Origin: Actinomycetota bacterium
GTDB taxonomy: Bacteria; Actinomycetota; Actinomycetes; Nanopelagicales; Nanopelagicaceae
Assembly (NCBI GenBank): GCA_026392825.1
Contig: JAPLBF010000020.1
Span: forward strand, 18,648-74,504
Reading direction: 5' to 3'
DNA: 55,857 bases
Shown here: positions 44,606-52,368 of the stretch, one piece after another
How positions within the stretch are numbered: the first letter of the stretch is position 1
Layout of the letters: the number at the start of each line of letters is the position of its first letter
Position numbers and translations under genes: made by a program
Notes under the pieces: generated by a model
Told to the model about the DNA's origin: nothing
Databases searched by the model: none
Seen by the model: only the letters and a program-made list of their open reading frames with translations

Positions 44606-45086
44606 CTTCGATAAATTCTGTTCCTTCAATTTCTCGACGATTGACTTCAACAAATTTTGCTAAGAATGATGAAATATCAATTTGATTTTCACCGCCGGTG
44701 ATAGATGTGATGCTTAAGTAAATTCCATCCAACGCTTTATTTATTAGAAGGTCGTCGATAAATGATGGACCAGATTCGACTAGAACATTCCCACCAAATT
44801 TTTTCACTCCTTTAGCAAGTGCCGCTGTAGGGGAGAGGTTCCACCAGTGCGCCAACCGGTTATCGGCCAAGGCGTTGATCATGGAACGAGATGCGACTAC
44901 GACTGGTACTGGTGTGCGGTGATAAGGCTCGGTCCGAGCAGTTTGGCCACCAATAAAGAGAAAGTCTGCGCTGCGCCGGCGGGCCAAGAAGGTGCTTCGG
45001 TCTATTCCGCTGGCAATGCCTCGGGAGTTTCCATCTTTAGTGGTCGATCCATCGGCTCCAACAACTAACGAAGCAAATACCGCCAT
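44589..45086 (-). CDS. RibD C-terminal-type pyrimidine reductase family protein
   Basis: The 165-aa protein has a dihydrofolate-reductase-like fold of the RibD-C family: SLVVGADGSTTKDGNSRGI at the start, FIGGQTARTEPY, VLVESGPSFIDDLL near the end. The family reduces riboflavin precursors or other nucleotides with NADPH. No other riboflavin gene is nearby and the deaminase domain is absent, so the substrate is uncertain. It starts 6 nt after a minus-strand TAGCCT box (plus 45093-45098). Confidence 0.82.
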   Translation of the reverse strand: MAVFASLVVGADGSTTKDGNSRGIASGIDRSTFLARRRSADFLFIGGQTARTEPYHRTPVPVVVASRSMINALADNRLAHWWNLSPTAALAKGVKKFGGNVLVESGPSFIDDLLINKALDGIYLSITSITGGENQIDISSFLAKFVEVNRREIEGTEFIEARTRK

Positions 45087-45130
45087 CTCAAAAGGCTACC
45101 GCTCCAAGATGTGATGTCAGTGGAGGCGGA

Positions 45131-45142
45131 TATATTTTTTGC
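45131..45142 (+). promoter_or_regulatory. -10 box upstream of the small 4-Cys gene
   Basis: TATATT at 45131-45136, 6 nt before the ATG at 45143, with no ribosome-binding site. Confidence 0.5.
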
Positions 45143-45328
45143 ATGATCATTTCCTGTGATACCTGCGCCATACGAGATGTTGGATGCAATGATTGCATTC
45201 TGACTTATTTCATTACTAAGAAGGAGCCGCAAGAAGCGCTCCATGAAATTCCCGACTCAACCGCCGATGCCATAGATTTGCTTTCATCACGAGGACTCGT
45301 ACGCCCATTGCGCTTTAATTCAGCGTGA
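45143..45328 (+). CDS. Small conserved actinobacterial 4-Cys protein
   Basis: The 61-aa product begins MIISCDTCAIRDVGCNDCIL with two CXXC pairs (C5/C8 and C15/C18), most likely a zinc or Fe-S site, and ends LLSSRGLVRPLRF. Similar small proteins (CDSCVVRG-GC-DCVV type) occur next to NlpC/P60 hydrolase genes in other actinobacteria, as here. The function is unknown. The closeness to the cell-wall hydrolase may reflect co-regulation but not a shared transcript, since the next gene has its own promoter. Confidence 0.8.
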   Translation: MIISCDTCAIRDVGCNDCILTYFITKKEPQEALHEIPDSTADAIDLLSSRGLVRPLRFNSA

Positions 45329-45368
45329 TATCCCCAGATTTACTTAAATTCACAGGCTAGCCACGCGT

Positions 45369-45406
45369 ATCTCAAGTTGAGATTGCACGAGCGCCCCCGT
45401 TAGCCT
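45369..45406 (+). promoter_or_regulatory. Promoter and overlapping palindrome upstream of the NlpC/P60 gene
   Basis: TTGAGA (45377-45382) and TAGCCT (45401-45406) are spaced by 18 nt, and the -10 box ends 9 nt before the ATG. The palindrome ATCTCAAGTTGAGAT (45369-45383) overlaps the -35 box, so a repressor or activator could act here. Confidence 0.6.
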
Positions 45407-45415
45407 TTAACTCTT

Positions 45416-46450
45416 ATGTTAACCATCGGCCAAGGGATTCGACTGCGATCAGTCGCTGCGGTCGTAGTTGCTCTTTTTGCAATCGCAGCTCCCATTTTTA
45501 TCGCGCCTTCAGCGCAGGCCGCCCAAACTTTGGCGGAAGTACAGGCTCGAGTTCGCCAACTTGAAGAAGAGGCAACCACCGCCGCAGAAGGTGCGCAAGA
45601 AGCGAAGGTAAGGCTAGCAACGCTAAACCGCACACTCGCCGGAATCCAGGCGAAGAAAGAAGTACAAAGTCAGAGCGTTAGCGCTCTTTCTAAGTCATTG
45701 AGTGCAATTGCGGTAGAACAATATAAAACTGGTGGGCTAAGCCAAAGTTTAGAACTTCTATTTTCTTCCGATCCTACTCTTTACCTCTCAGCTGCCGGTT
45801 CTCTAGAAGCGATCACGCGAAAAAAGTCAGTCGAACTTCGCAAATTTCAGGCTGCAAAGCAACGCCTTACTGCCACTTCGCTAACAGTTAACGACAAATT
45901 AGCTCTTGTACAGGCGGCCCAAAAGAAATTGGCAGCCCAGAGTGCGAGAGCAAGCGCAAAGTTAGCTGAAGCCGAGTCGCTCTTATCCAAACTCAAAAAG
46001 GAAGATCGAGAACGTTTAGCTCGGCTTGCCGAACAAGAAGAAGATGCCGATCAAAAATCATCTCTGGCTGCAGCAAAGGCGCTCTCAGGGGTTTCGGGTC
46101 GCGCTGGCAAAGCTCTTCAGTTCGCTCTGAAGCAAATTGGCGATAAGTACGTTTTCGGCGCAGACGGAATGACATATTGGGATTGTTCTGGTTTGACTAT
46201 GCGAGCGTTTCAAAACGCTGGCGTCTCACTTCCGCATTCATCGCGCGCGCAATACAGTTACGGAAAATCAATCAAACGCAGCGATCTTAAACCTGGAGAT
46301 TTAGTCTTCTTTGGACGTCCAATTTCGCACGTAGGAATTTATCTCGGTAACGGCAAGATGGTGCATGCTCCTCGATCTGGATCACGCGTAAAGGTTGCTA
46401 GTGCATCCAGCCTAGGACGCAAACCATATGTCGGCGCACGTCGTCTCTAA
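45416..46450 (+). CDS. Secreted NlpC/P60 peptidoglycan endopeptidase (RipA-like)
   Basis: The enzyme should cut peptide stems of peptidoglycan during division or wall turnover. The 344-aa protein has a signal peptide (residues 1-35, cleavage near SAQAA), a long Ala/Glu/Lys coiled coil (about 36-225) and a C-terminal NlpC/P60 domain with C257 in YWDCSGLTM, H305 in PISHVGIYLG and H317 in KMVHAP. The coiled coil plus hydrolase plan is that of RipA and other divisome hydrolases. Position upstream of pimB' matches Rv2190c in M. tuberculosis. Confidence 0.93.
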   Translation: MLTIGQGIRLRSVAAVVVALFAIAAPIFIAPSAQAAQTLAEVQARVRQLEEEATTAAEGAQEAKVRLATLNRTLAGIQAKKEVQSQSVSALSKSLSAIAVEQYKTGGLSQSLELLFSSDPTLYLSAAGSLEAITRKKSVELRKFQAAKQRLTATSLTVNDKLALVQAAQKKLAAQSARASAKLAEAESLLSKLKKEDRERLARLAEQEEDADQKSSLAAAKALSGVSGRAGKALQFALKQIGDKYVFGADGMTYWDCSGLTMRAFQNAGVSLPHSSRAQYSYGKSIKRSDLKPGDLVFFGRPISHVGIYLGNGKMVHAPRSGSRVKVASASSLGRKPYVGARRL

Positions 46451-46463
46451 CTTAGTCACATAA

Positions 46464-47609
46464 ATGACTGAAAAAATTATTTGCATAACAAATGACTTTG
46501 GCCCACGCGCCGGCGGAATTGAAACATTTGTGATGGGTCTTATCGAAAGATTGCCACCTGGCTCAGTAACTGTTTACACCTCACAGCAGGGCGATACCAA
46601 GATTTATGACCGAAACTGGCTAGATTTATGGGGAGTTAAGGTAGTCAGAGATAGATCAAAAATTTTATTGCCGACTCCAAGAGTAAATCGAGCAGTAAAG
46701 AAATTGATTGCTAAAGAAAGAATTGAAATTGTATTTTTCGGTGCCGCGGCTCCGCTCGCTTATATGGCTCGTGGGCTGCGCAAATCTGGAGCGCGCAGAA
46801 TAGTTTCGCTTACACATGGACACGAAGTTTGGTGGGCCAAACTTTGGCCATTTAATTGGGCAATTCGATTTATAGGTAACAACGTTGATCACCTCACTTA
46901 TTTAGGCGATTTCACTCGTAAAGAAATTTCGCGATCGCTATCCACGAAAGCAGCTTCGGCCATGGTAAAGATTGCACCAGGAATCGATACGGCACATTTC
47001 GCGCCTCAATCTTCAGCATCGCAACTGCGAGAATCGCTGGGGCTTACCAATAAGAAAGTAATCGTTAGCGTTGGTCGTTTAGTTCATCGCAAGGGCCAAG
47101 ATTCGCTCATTGCATCACTTCCCGAAATTTTGCGACACCATCCAGAGTCGCATATTTTGATGGTGGGGACAGGGCCATACTTAAAACACCTTCAAGATTT
47201 AGTTGAGAAATTAGCAGTGCAAGAATCCATTACCTTCATCGGCCGAATTCAGTACGCAGATCTTCCTAGATATATATCTGTTGGCGATGTATTTGCTATG
47301 CCATCACGCTCTCGTCTTGCTGGGCTAGAAGTTGAGGGTCTAGGAATCGTTTATCTAGAGGCGAGTGCCTGCGGTTTACCTGTTATCGCAGGTAAATCTG
47401 GTGGGGCACCTGATGCAGTTTTAGAGGGAGAGACTGGAATTACAGTTGATGGAAGAGATCCGACTGACATTGCCAGAGCTATAAATTTCTTACTTGATGA
47501 CCCAATTAAGGCTAAAGAAATGGGTCAGCGCGGGCGGGAATGGATTATTTCGAATTGGCGCTGGGAAATCTGGTCAGGAAAGTTTTCAGATCTTCTCAAA
47601 TTTGATTAA
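46464..47609 (+). CDS. pimB: GDP-mannose-dependent phosphatidylinositol monomannoside mannosyltransferase PimB'
   Basis: This GT4 enzyme adds the second mannose in phosphatidylinositol mannoside synthesis on the cytoplasmic face of the membrane. The 381-aa protein matches mycobacterial PimB' in ITNDFGPRAGGIETF, FFGAAAPLAYMA, THGHEVWW, VSVGRLVHRKGQDSL and the donor-site segment VEGLGIVYLEASACGLPVIAG. The neighbours NlpC/P60 and fadD are the same as around Rv2188c. The 3' end overlaps the convergent response-regulator gene by 14 nt. Confidence 0.92.
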   Translation: MTEKIICITNDFGPRAGGIETFVMGLIERLPPGSVTVYTSQQGDTKIYDRNWLDLWGVKVVRDRSKILLPTPRVNRAVKKLIAKERIEIVFFGAAAPLAYMARGLRKSGARRIVSLTHGHEVWWAKLWPFNWAIRFIGNNVDHLTYLGDFTRKEISRSLSTKAASAMVKIAPGIDTAHFAPQSSASQLRESLGLTNKKVIVSVGRLVHRKGQDSLIASLPEILRHHPESHILMVGTGPYLKHLQDLVEKLAVQESITFIGRIQYADLPRYISVGDVFAMPSRSRLAGLEVEGLGIVYLEASACGLPVIAGKSGGAPDAVLEGETGITVDGRDPTDIARAINFLLDDPIKAKEMGQRGREWIISNWRWEIWSGKFSDLLKFD

Positions 47610-48219
47610 GGCTCTGCGCCTTCATCACCGCACCTAATCGATTGCCCACCTTGAGTTTGCGATATATCGCAGCCAAATGCGTCTTAAAGGTCGCCTCTGA
47701 AATATAAAGTGATTTTGCTAATTGGCTATTTGTGCCAGGAAGTGAAAGCGCATGTAGAACCGTCAATTCTCGGGGAGTTAGTACATCGGCTGCCTCTGTT
47801 TTCTTAAGCGCGCTTCCCAAACCTGCTGCGCTGAAGTTCTTTGGTTGACTCAGAGCACTTCTTAAAGACGATACAACGTCCTCGAGCGGTGCGCTCTTCT
47901 TCACAAAAGCACTTGCCCCAGCGCGCATTGCAGCGATTAAGTGAGCTTCATCGTCACTCATAGTTAGGACCACTATTGCCATTTCTTTTGAGTGCTTACG
48001 TATCCATTGCACAATGTCAAAGCCCGATCCATCGGGAAGATTTAGATCAAGAATGACTCCATCAGGAGATTTGTGAGCGATTTGCGCAAAGGCTTCAGAG
48101 CGACTTGCTGCTTCGCCGCAACAAGCCATGCCGGCGCTTTCAATAGCGCGCTTGATTCCCGATCTAACTGAAGGATGATCATCTACCAATAAGATCTGTG
48201 GAATTTCGAGTTTAATCAA
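47596..48219 (-). CDS. NarL/FixJ-type response regulator
   Basis: The 207-aa protein has an N-terminal receiver domain with the acidic pair D13/D14, the phospho-acceptor D58 in GVILDLNLPDG, and a LuxR-type helix-turn-helix (LTPRELTVLHALSLPGTNSQLAKSLYISEATFKTHL). I chose the TTG at 48219, which overlaps the stop of the kinase gene in TTGA and starts right before EIPQILLVDDH. The longer frame from 48261 lies within the kinase gene. It is the last gene of the fadD-kinase-regulator chain. Confidence 0.9.
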   Translation of the reverse strand: MIKLEIPQILLVDDHPSVRSGIKRAIESAGMACCGEAASRSEAFAQIAHKSPDGVILDLNLPDGSGFDIVQWIRKHSKEMAIVVLTMSDDEAHLIAAMRAGASAFVKKSAPLEDVVSSLRSALSQPKNFSAAGLGSALKKTEAADVLTPRELTVLHALSLPGTNSQLAKSLYISEATFKTHLAAIYRKLKVGNRLGAVMKAQSLNQI

Positions 48220-48785
48220 AGAGTAATTGCGACTCGGGTACCTGAACTCGTTGATACACAAGAGAATGCGCCACCAAGTTCTTCGGTTCGCTCTTTTATA
48301 CCAATCAAACCTAAACGTGAACTTTGCAAGGTCGCACCTCCTTTTCCATTATCGCGAACTTCTAGGTAGGTGTGATTTTCAACTTGGCTTAGATATATTT
48401 CAATCTCGCTAGCCCTAGAATGACGAACGCAGTTTCGCAGTAACTCAGTTGCAATTGCTGTTATTTCTATTCCTATCACTGGATCGATATCGAACTCAGC
48501 TATCTCTAAGCGCGACATCAGAGAACCGCAAATCTTGATCGCTACATCTGTTAACTTTTCTTGAACAGATTCAATGTGGACTTCTCTGAGTTGGTACATC
48601 TCACGACGAACCTTGGTGATCATTTCGTCGACTTGAAACCGCAGCGAACGAATACCTTTGCGCACCGGCGCCTGAGTACCGGAAGCCGCCAACAGCAGAT
48701 CTAACTCATAGCCAAGTGCTACTAAATCTTGCGCCACCCCGTCGTGAAGTTCGCGGGCTAAAGCTAAACGCTGCGGCGTAATCAC
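48216..48785 (-). CDS. Minimal soluble histidine kinase (HisKA_3 / HATPase_c)
   Basis: The 189-aa protein begins directly with the dimerisation helix, LALARELHDGVAQDLVALG, with the phosphorylatable H14. An ATPase domain follows (ATELLRNCVRHSRASEI N-box, VRDNGKGG, SRLGLIGIKERTEELGG). It has no membrane segment, PAS, GAF or other sensor domain, so any input must come through partner proteins or small ligands of the core. Start GTG overlaps the fadD stop (GTGA) and the stop overlaps the regulator start (TTGA). It should phosphorylate the regulator encoded next. Confidence 0.9.
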   Translation of the reverse strand: MITPQRLALARELHDGVAQDLVALGYELDLLLAASGTQAPVRKGIRSLRFQVDEMITKVRREMYQLREVHIESVQEKLTDVAIKICGSLMSRLEIAEFDIDPVIGIEITAIATELLRNCVRHSRASEIEIYLSQVENHTYLEVRDNGKGGATLQSSRLGLIGIKERTEELGGAFSCVSTSSGTRVAITL

Positions 48786-50572
48786 TTAGCAAATAGTTCG
48801 TTGATCTCCTTGGCAAATTCCTGGGCAACTACGTGGCGCTTGATAGAAAGTTTCGCCGTTAATTGGCCGCCAGCAATCGTGAAGTCGGTAGGAAGAATGG
48901 TGAATTTACGAATAGATTCGGCCTTACTTACCGCTTTATTCGCTTCATCTACTGCAGTTTGAATGACAGCGACCAGATCAGGATCTTGTGTCAACGTGGC
49001 AATAGTCGCGCCATCTTTCTTGTTAGCTACGATCCAAGATTTAAGTGAATCTTGATCAATTGTTACCAAGGCAGCAATAAATGGTTGATTATCTCCAACG
49101 ACTACACACTGGCTAACTAGCGGATGCGCGCGCAGACGATCTTCAAGAACGGCGGGAGCAACATTCTTTCCACCGGCGGTGACGATCAATTCCTTCTTGC
49201 GTCCAACGATAGAAAGGAAGCCATCTGAATCAATCTGGCCTAAGTCACCAGACTGGAACCAACCATCTGCTGTGAATACTTCAGCATTGGCTGCTTCGTT
49301 CTGCCAGTAACCGCGCATAACGATTGGTCCCTTAATTAAAACTTCACCGTCATCGGCAATTTTCACGCTTGTGCCAGGAATAGGCTTTCCAACTGTGCCA
49401 ACCTTTAGCGCGCCAGTGATATTCAAAGTCGCACCTGCAGTAGTTTCAGTGAGTCCGTAACCTTCATAAATTGTTACACCGGCACCGCGATAGAAGTGTC
49501 CAAGACGTTTTCCTAGCGGTGCACCACCGGAAATTGCTGCTTCAACATTTCCACCCAAAGCAGCGCGAATCTTAGAAAAAACCAATTTATCAAATAACGC
49601 ATGCTTAAGAGTCAGCAGTGGATTAAAACCACGCTTATCTAGCGATTCGCTATAAGCAATTGCAACATCTGCAGCCTTGCGGAAGATCTTTCCCTTTCCG
49701 GCTGCATCAGCCTTTGCTTCAGCGCCGTTGTAAACCTTTTCAAAGATGCGAGGTACAGCGAGGACGAAGGTCGGCTTAAATGATGCAAGATCAGGTTGCA
49801 AACGTCCGACTGGATCACTGCAGTGAGCTAGATGTAGCCCAGCGCGAATTGCTCCGATTTGAACCATGCGCCCAAATACGTGCGCAACAGGTAGGAAGAG
49901 AAGCGTTGATCCGTTTGGCTTAAGAAAGAGATCGCTTGCGCCTTCAACGACATTGCCACATTCTGATAAGAAGTTGCCGTGAGTTAATTGCACGCCTTTT
50001 GGTTTCCCAGTCGTTCCAGATGTGTAAATCAAAGTTGCAAGCGAGTCAGGCAAAAGTGCGCTTCTGCGACGATCAATTTCATCGTCACCGATATGTGCGC
50101 CGGCGGTAGCAAGAACAGAAAGAACATCTTCGGTCATAGTCCAGATGTGCTTGGTATGTGATGGCAAAACTGTGTTTACTAACTCGCGATGTGTTGGCGT
50201 TTCAACAATTAAACCCACAGCGCCGGAATCGCTCAAGATCCAATCAACTTGTTCGGCAGAAGATGTTTCATAAATTGGAACTACGCAACCACCGGCGTAC
50301 CAAATTGCGAAATCTAGAATTGTCCATTCATATCTGGTGCGAGCCATGATTGCCACGCGATCACCAATCTGAATTCCGGCGGCAACGAGACCTTTTGCAG
50401 TTGCGCGGACTTCAGCATCTAACTCTTGTGCGCTAACTTTTTGCCAGCCATCACCGAGAGGACGGGAGAGCATCACGCGATTAGGTTCAAACCAAGCGCG
50501 CTCAGCGATCAAATTCGTAAGGTTGCCTGAAGCGGCAGCAGGGACAAGGGCCGGGATTGAGATTTCATTCAT
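48782..50572 (-). CDS. fadD: Long-chain acyl-CoA ligase (FadD15-like)
   Basis: The enzyme activates fatty acids with ATP and CoA. The 596-aa protein has the AMP-binding signature IYTSGTTGKPKGVQL, YEGYGLTETTAGATL, the hinge region GDLGQIDSDGFLSIVGRKKELIVTAGGKNV and a C-terminal lysine region (TAKLSIKRH). Closest architecture by eye is mycobacterial FadD15, which also neighbours pimB'. It heads the minus-strand chain fadD-kinase-regulator. The ATG is 6 nt from a minus-strand TAGCGT box. Confidence 0.94.
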   Translation of the reverse strand: MNEISIPALVPAAASGNLTNLIAERAWFEPNRVMLSRPLGDGWQKVSAQELDAEVRATAKGLVAAGIQIGDRVAIMARTRYEWTILDFAIWYAGGCVVPIYETSSAEQVDWILSDSGAVGLIVETPTHRELVNTVLPSHTKHIWTMTEDVLSVLATAGAHIGDDEIDRRRSALLPDSLATLIYTSGTTGKPKGVQLTHGNFLSECGNVVEGASDLFLKPNGSTLLFLPVAHVFGRMVQIGAIRAGLHLAHCSDPVGRLQPDLASFKPTFVLAVPRIFEKVYNGAEAKADAAGKGKIFRKAADVAIAYSESLDKRGFNPLLTLKHALFDKLVFSKIRAALGGNVEAAISGGAPLGKRLGHFYRGAGVTIYEGYGLTETTAGATLNITGALKVGTVGKPIPGTSVKIADDGEVLIKGPIVMRGYWQNEAANAEVFTADGWFQSGDLGQIDSDGFLSIVGRKKELIVTAGGKNVAPAVLEDRLRAHPLVSQCVVVGDNQPFIAALVTIDQDSLKSWIVANKKDGATIATLTQDPDLVAVIQTAVDEANKAVSKAESIRKFTILPTDFTIAGGQLTAKLSIKRHVVAQEFAKEINELFAK

Positions 50573-50578
50573 ACCCTA

Positions 50579-50584
50579 ACGCTA
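50579..50584 (-). promoter_or_regulatory. -10 box upstream of fadD
   Basis: Minus-strand TAGCGT, followed by 6 nt and the fadD ATG at 50572. It shares the 72-nt divergent gap with the SRPBCC gene promoter. Confidence 0.5.
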
Positions 50585-50632
50585 GCGCCCGTCCTGAAAA
50601 AAGGGGAGAGGCGGGAAAGAACTTTTTACGGG

Positions 50633-50644
50633 TAACCTTTGGCC
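50633..50644 (+). promoter_or_regulatory. -10 box upstream of the SRPBCC gene
   Basis: TAACCT at 50633-50638, 6 nt before the ATG at 50645, with no ribosome-binding site. Confidence 0.5.
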
Positions 50645-51082
50645 ATGAGCGATTTCAGCAGTTCGACAATTACGATCGATGCCCCTATCTCCGAAGTGGG
50701 GGCTACCTTATTTGCGATAGCCGCCTACCCCGAATGGTCCGGGGCATTTAAAAAGGTGGATGTACTAGCCACTGACGATCAAGGACGCGCAACAAAAGCA
50801 AAGTTAACTGTTGATGCCGGCGCTGTTAAGGATGTAGTGACTCTTGACTTTGACTGGAGCGCTGCGCCGGACAAGGTCACTTTCACACTCGACGATGCCA
50901 ACATCCTTACCAAAATGGATGGCGCATATTTACTTAAGAATTTAGGCGGCGACACCACTTCTGTTACCTATGAACTTTCGGTTGGATTATCAATGCCGAT
51001 CCCAGCGATGATGATCGCCAAGCAAGAGAAATCAACTATCGATACCGCGTTGAAGCAGCTTAAAGAACATATAGAGGGATAA
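50645..51082 (+). CDS. SRPBCC (polyketide cyclase/START-like) family protein
   Basis: The 145-aa protein has the START-like helix-grip fold pattern: SSTITIDAPISEVGATLFAIAAYPEWS at the start, alternating beta strands, and a long C-terminal helix (TIDTALKQLKEHIE). Such proteins bind hydrophobic ligands. The mycobacterial counterpart Rv2185c lies at the same position near fadD15. The ligand is unknown; a lipid is a reasonable guess from the neighbours fadD, pimB' and plsC. The ROK kinase gene follows after 4 nt. Confidence 0.85.
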   Translation: MSDFSSSTITIDAPISEVGATLFAIAAYPEWSGAFKKVDVLATDDQGRATKAKLTVDAGAVKDVVTLDFDWSAAPDKVTFTLDDANILTKMDGAYLLKNLGGDTTSVTYELSVGLSMPIPAMMIAKQEKSTIDTALKQLKEHIEG

Positions 51083-51086
51083 CCGC

Positions 51087-52034
51087 GTGGCTTCCAACAC
51101 CATCGGCATCGATGTAGGTGGCACCAAAGTTCTCGGTGGTGTTGTCAGTGCAACTGGCGAAATTCTTGCGACTGCGCGGCGCGATACACCTCGTGAAGGT
51201 GGGCGCGCTCTCACTCAAGCCATTGCTGATGTGGCAAATGAATTAGGGCGAGAATTTGAAAGCGAAGCAATTGGCGTATCCGCCGCAGGCTTTATCTCAT
51301 CGGATCGGAAAACAATTTTGGCAACGCCAAACATCGCCGGATGGAATGGCGTTGATTTAGATCATGAGTTAACTGAAATTCTTGGAAAGCGAATCGTCTT
51401 AGAAAATGATGCTAACGCCGCAGCCTGGGGTGAATTTAAATTCGGCGCCGGTCGCGGCCGCAAAGATTTAATGTTGTTAACGTTAGGTACCGGAGTTGGG
51501 GGCGGACTAATTCTTGGTGGATCGCTATTTCGTGGTGCTTTTGGCTTGGGCGCAGAGCTCGGCCATATAAGAATTGTTCCCGAAGGCCATTTATGCGGAT
51601 GTGGTATTCGTGGTTGTTTAGAGCAATATGCATCTGGATCTGCACTTATGCGACATACCCGCGAAGCGATAAGCGCTAGTCCGGATATTGCGCGAAATTT
51701 GCTTGCTCGCGGTGATGGCACTTTGGAAGGCTTAAAAGGTCAACACATTACTGAGGCGGCGCGTGACGGTGATCCAGTTGCGCTTGCGGCTTTCAACACA
51801 ATGGCAAGTTATTTGGGAGCAGGTATCGCATCACTTTGCGCGGTGATTGATCCTTCTTGCATTGTTTTAGGCGGAGGCGTAATTGACGCAGGTGAAATCT
51901 TTCTTGGACCAACGAGAGAAGCAGCTATGCGTTTAATCCCATTTAGCGGAAAGCATCCATATCCAGAAATTATTCCTGCAGAACTTGGCAATAACGCTGG
52001 CTTGGTAGGAGTAGCGGACCTTTCAAGAATCTAA
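51087..52034 (+). CDS. ROK-family sugar kinase, glucokinase-like
   Basis: The 315-aa protein is a ROK kinase: N-terminal ATP motif GIDVGGTKVLGGVV, LENDANAAAWGEFKFGAGRG with the catalytic aspartate, GTGVGGGLIL, and the zinc motif GHLCGCGIRGCLEQYASG. It most likely phosphorylates glucose or a related hexose in the cytoplasm. The GTG start is 4 nt after the SRPBCC stop, so the two are co-transcribed. The 3' end overlaps a convergent small gene by 4 nt. Confidence 0.92.
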   Translation: MASNTIGIDVGGTKVLGGVVSATGEILATARRDTPREGGRALTQAIADVANELGREFESEAIGVSAAGFISSDRKTILATPNIAGWNGVDLDHELTEILGKRIVLENDANAAAWGEFKFGAGRGRKDLMLLTLGTGVGGGLILGGSLFRGAFGLGAELGHIRIVPEGHLCGCGIRGCLEQYASGSALMRHTREAISASPDIARNLLARGDGTLEGLKGQHITEAARDGDPVALAAFNTMASYLGAGIASLCAVIDPSCIVLGGGVIDAGEIFLGPTREAAMRLIPFSGKHPYPEIIPAELGNNAGLVGVADLSRI

Positions 52035-52309
52035 AGTGCGACTCCGTCATCGTCTCGGTAATCTTTTCCGTTTTTCCATTTCTTAAATGCGGTGATTGCA
52101 TCGCGAAAAGATTGTGATGCACTTTTTTTGGTGGGATTGGGTGCCAGAAATTTTTCGGAATCTGAGATTGCATCTAGCTCATCTAGATATGACGACGGAG
52201 TGGATTCATCCAAAGAAAGGTTTTCAACCATTGATTGAAATTCCATTTCAATCAATTCACGTTCTGTAGCGTCTTCTGGGTCTTCCCGGTGCTTGTCTTT
52301 TTCGCTCAT
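52031..52309 (-). CDS. Small acidic hypothetical protein
   Basis: I do not recognise a named family. The 92-aa product (MSEKDKHREDPEDATERELIEMEF) has a charged, Glu/Asp-rich N-terminal half that should form a helix, and a basic middle (NPTKKSASQSFRDAITAFKKWKNGKDYRDDDG). It has no signal peptide or membrane segment. I chose ATG 52309, preceded by GGAGCAGGAG; a start at 52345 would add non-conserved residues. Comparable small genes lie near plsC at this locus in other actinobacteria. Confidence 0.65.
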   Translation of the reverse strand: MSEKDKHREDPEDATERELIEMEFQSMVENLSLDESTPSSYLDELDAISDSEKFLAPNPTKKSASQSFRDAITAFKKWKNGKDYRDDDGVAL

Positions 52310-52356
52310 AACTCCTGCTCCATGGTTCATATTCGCACATTCCAACCATTTGGCGC

Positions 52357-52368
52357 TAAATTACTTCC
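52357..52368 (+). promoter_or_regulatory. -10 box upstream of the second plsC
   Basis: TAAATT at 52357-52362, 6 nt before the ATG at 52369. Confidence 0.45.
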
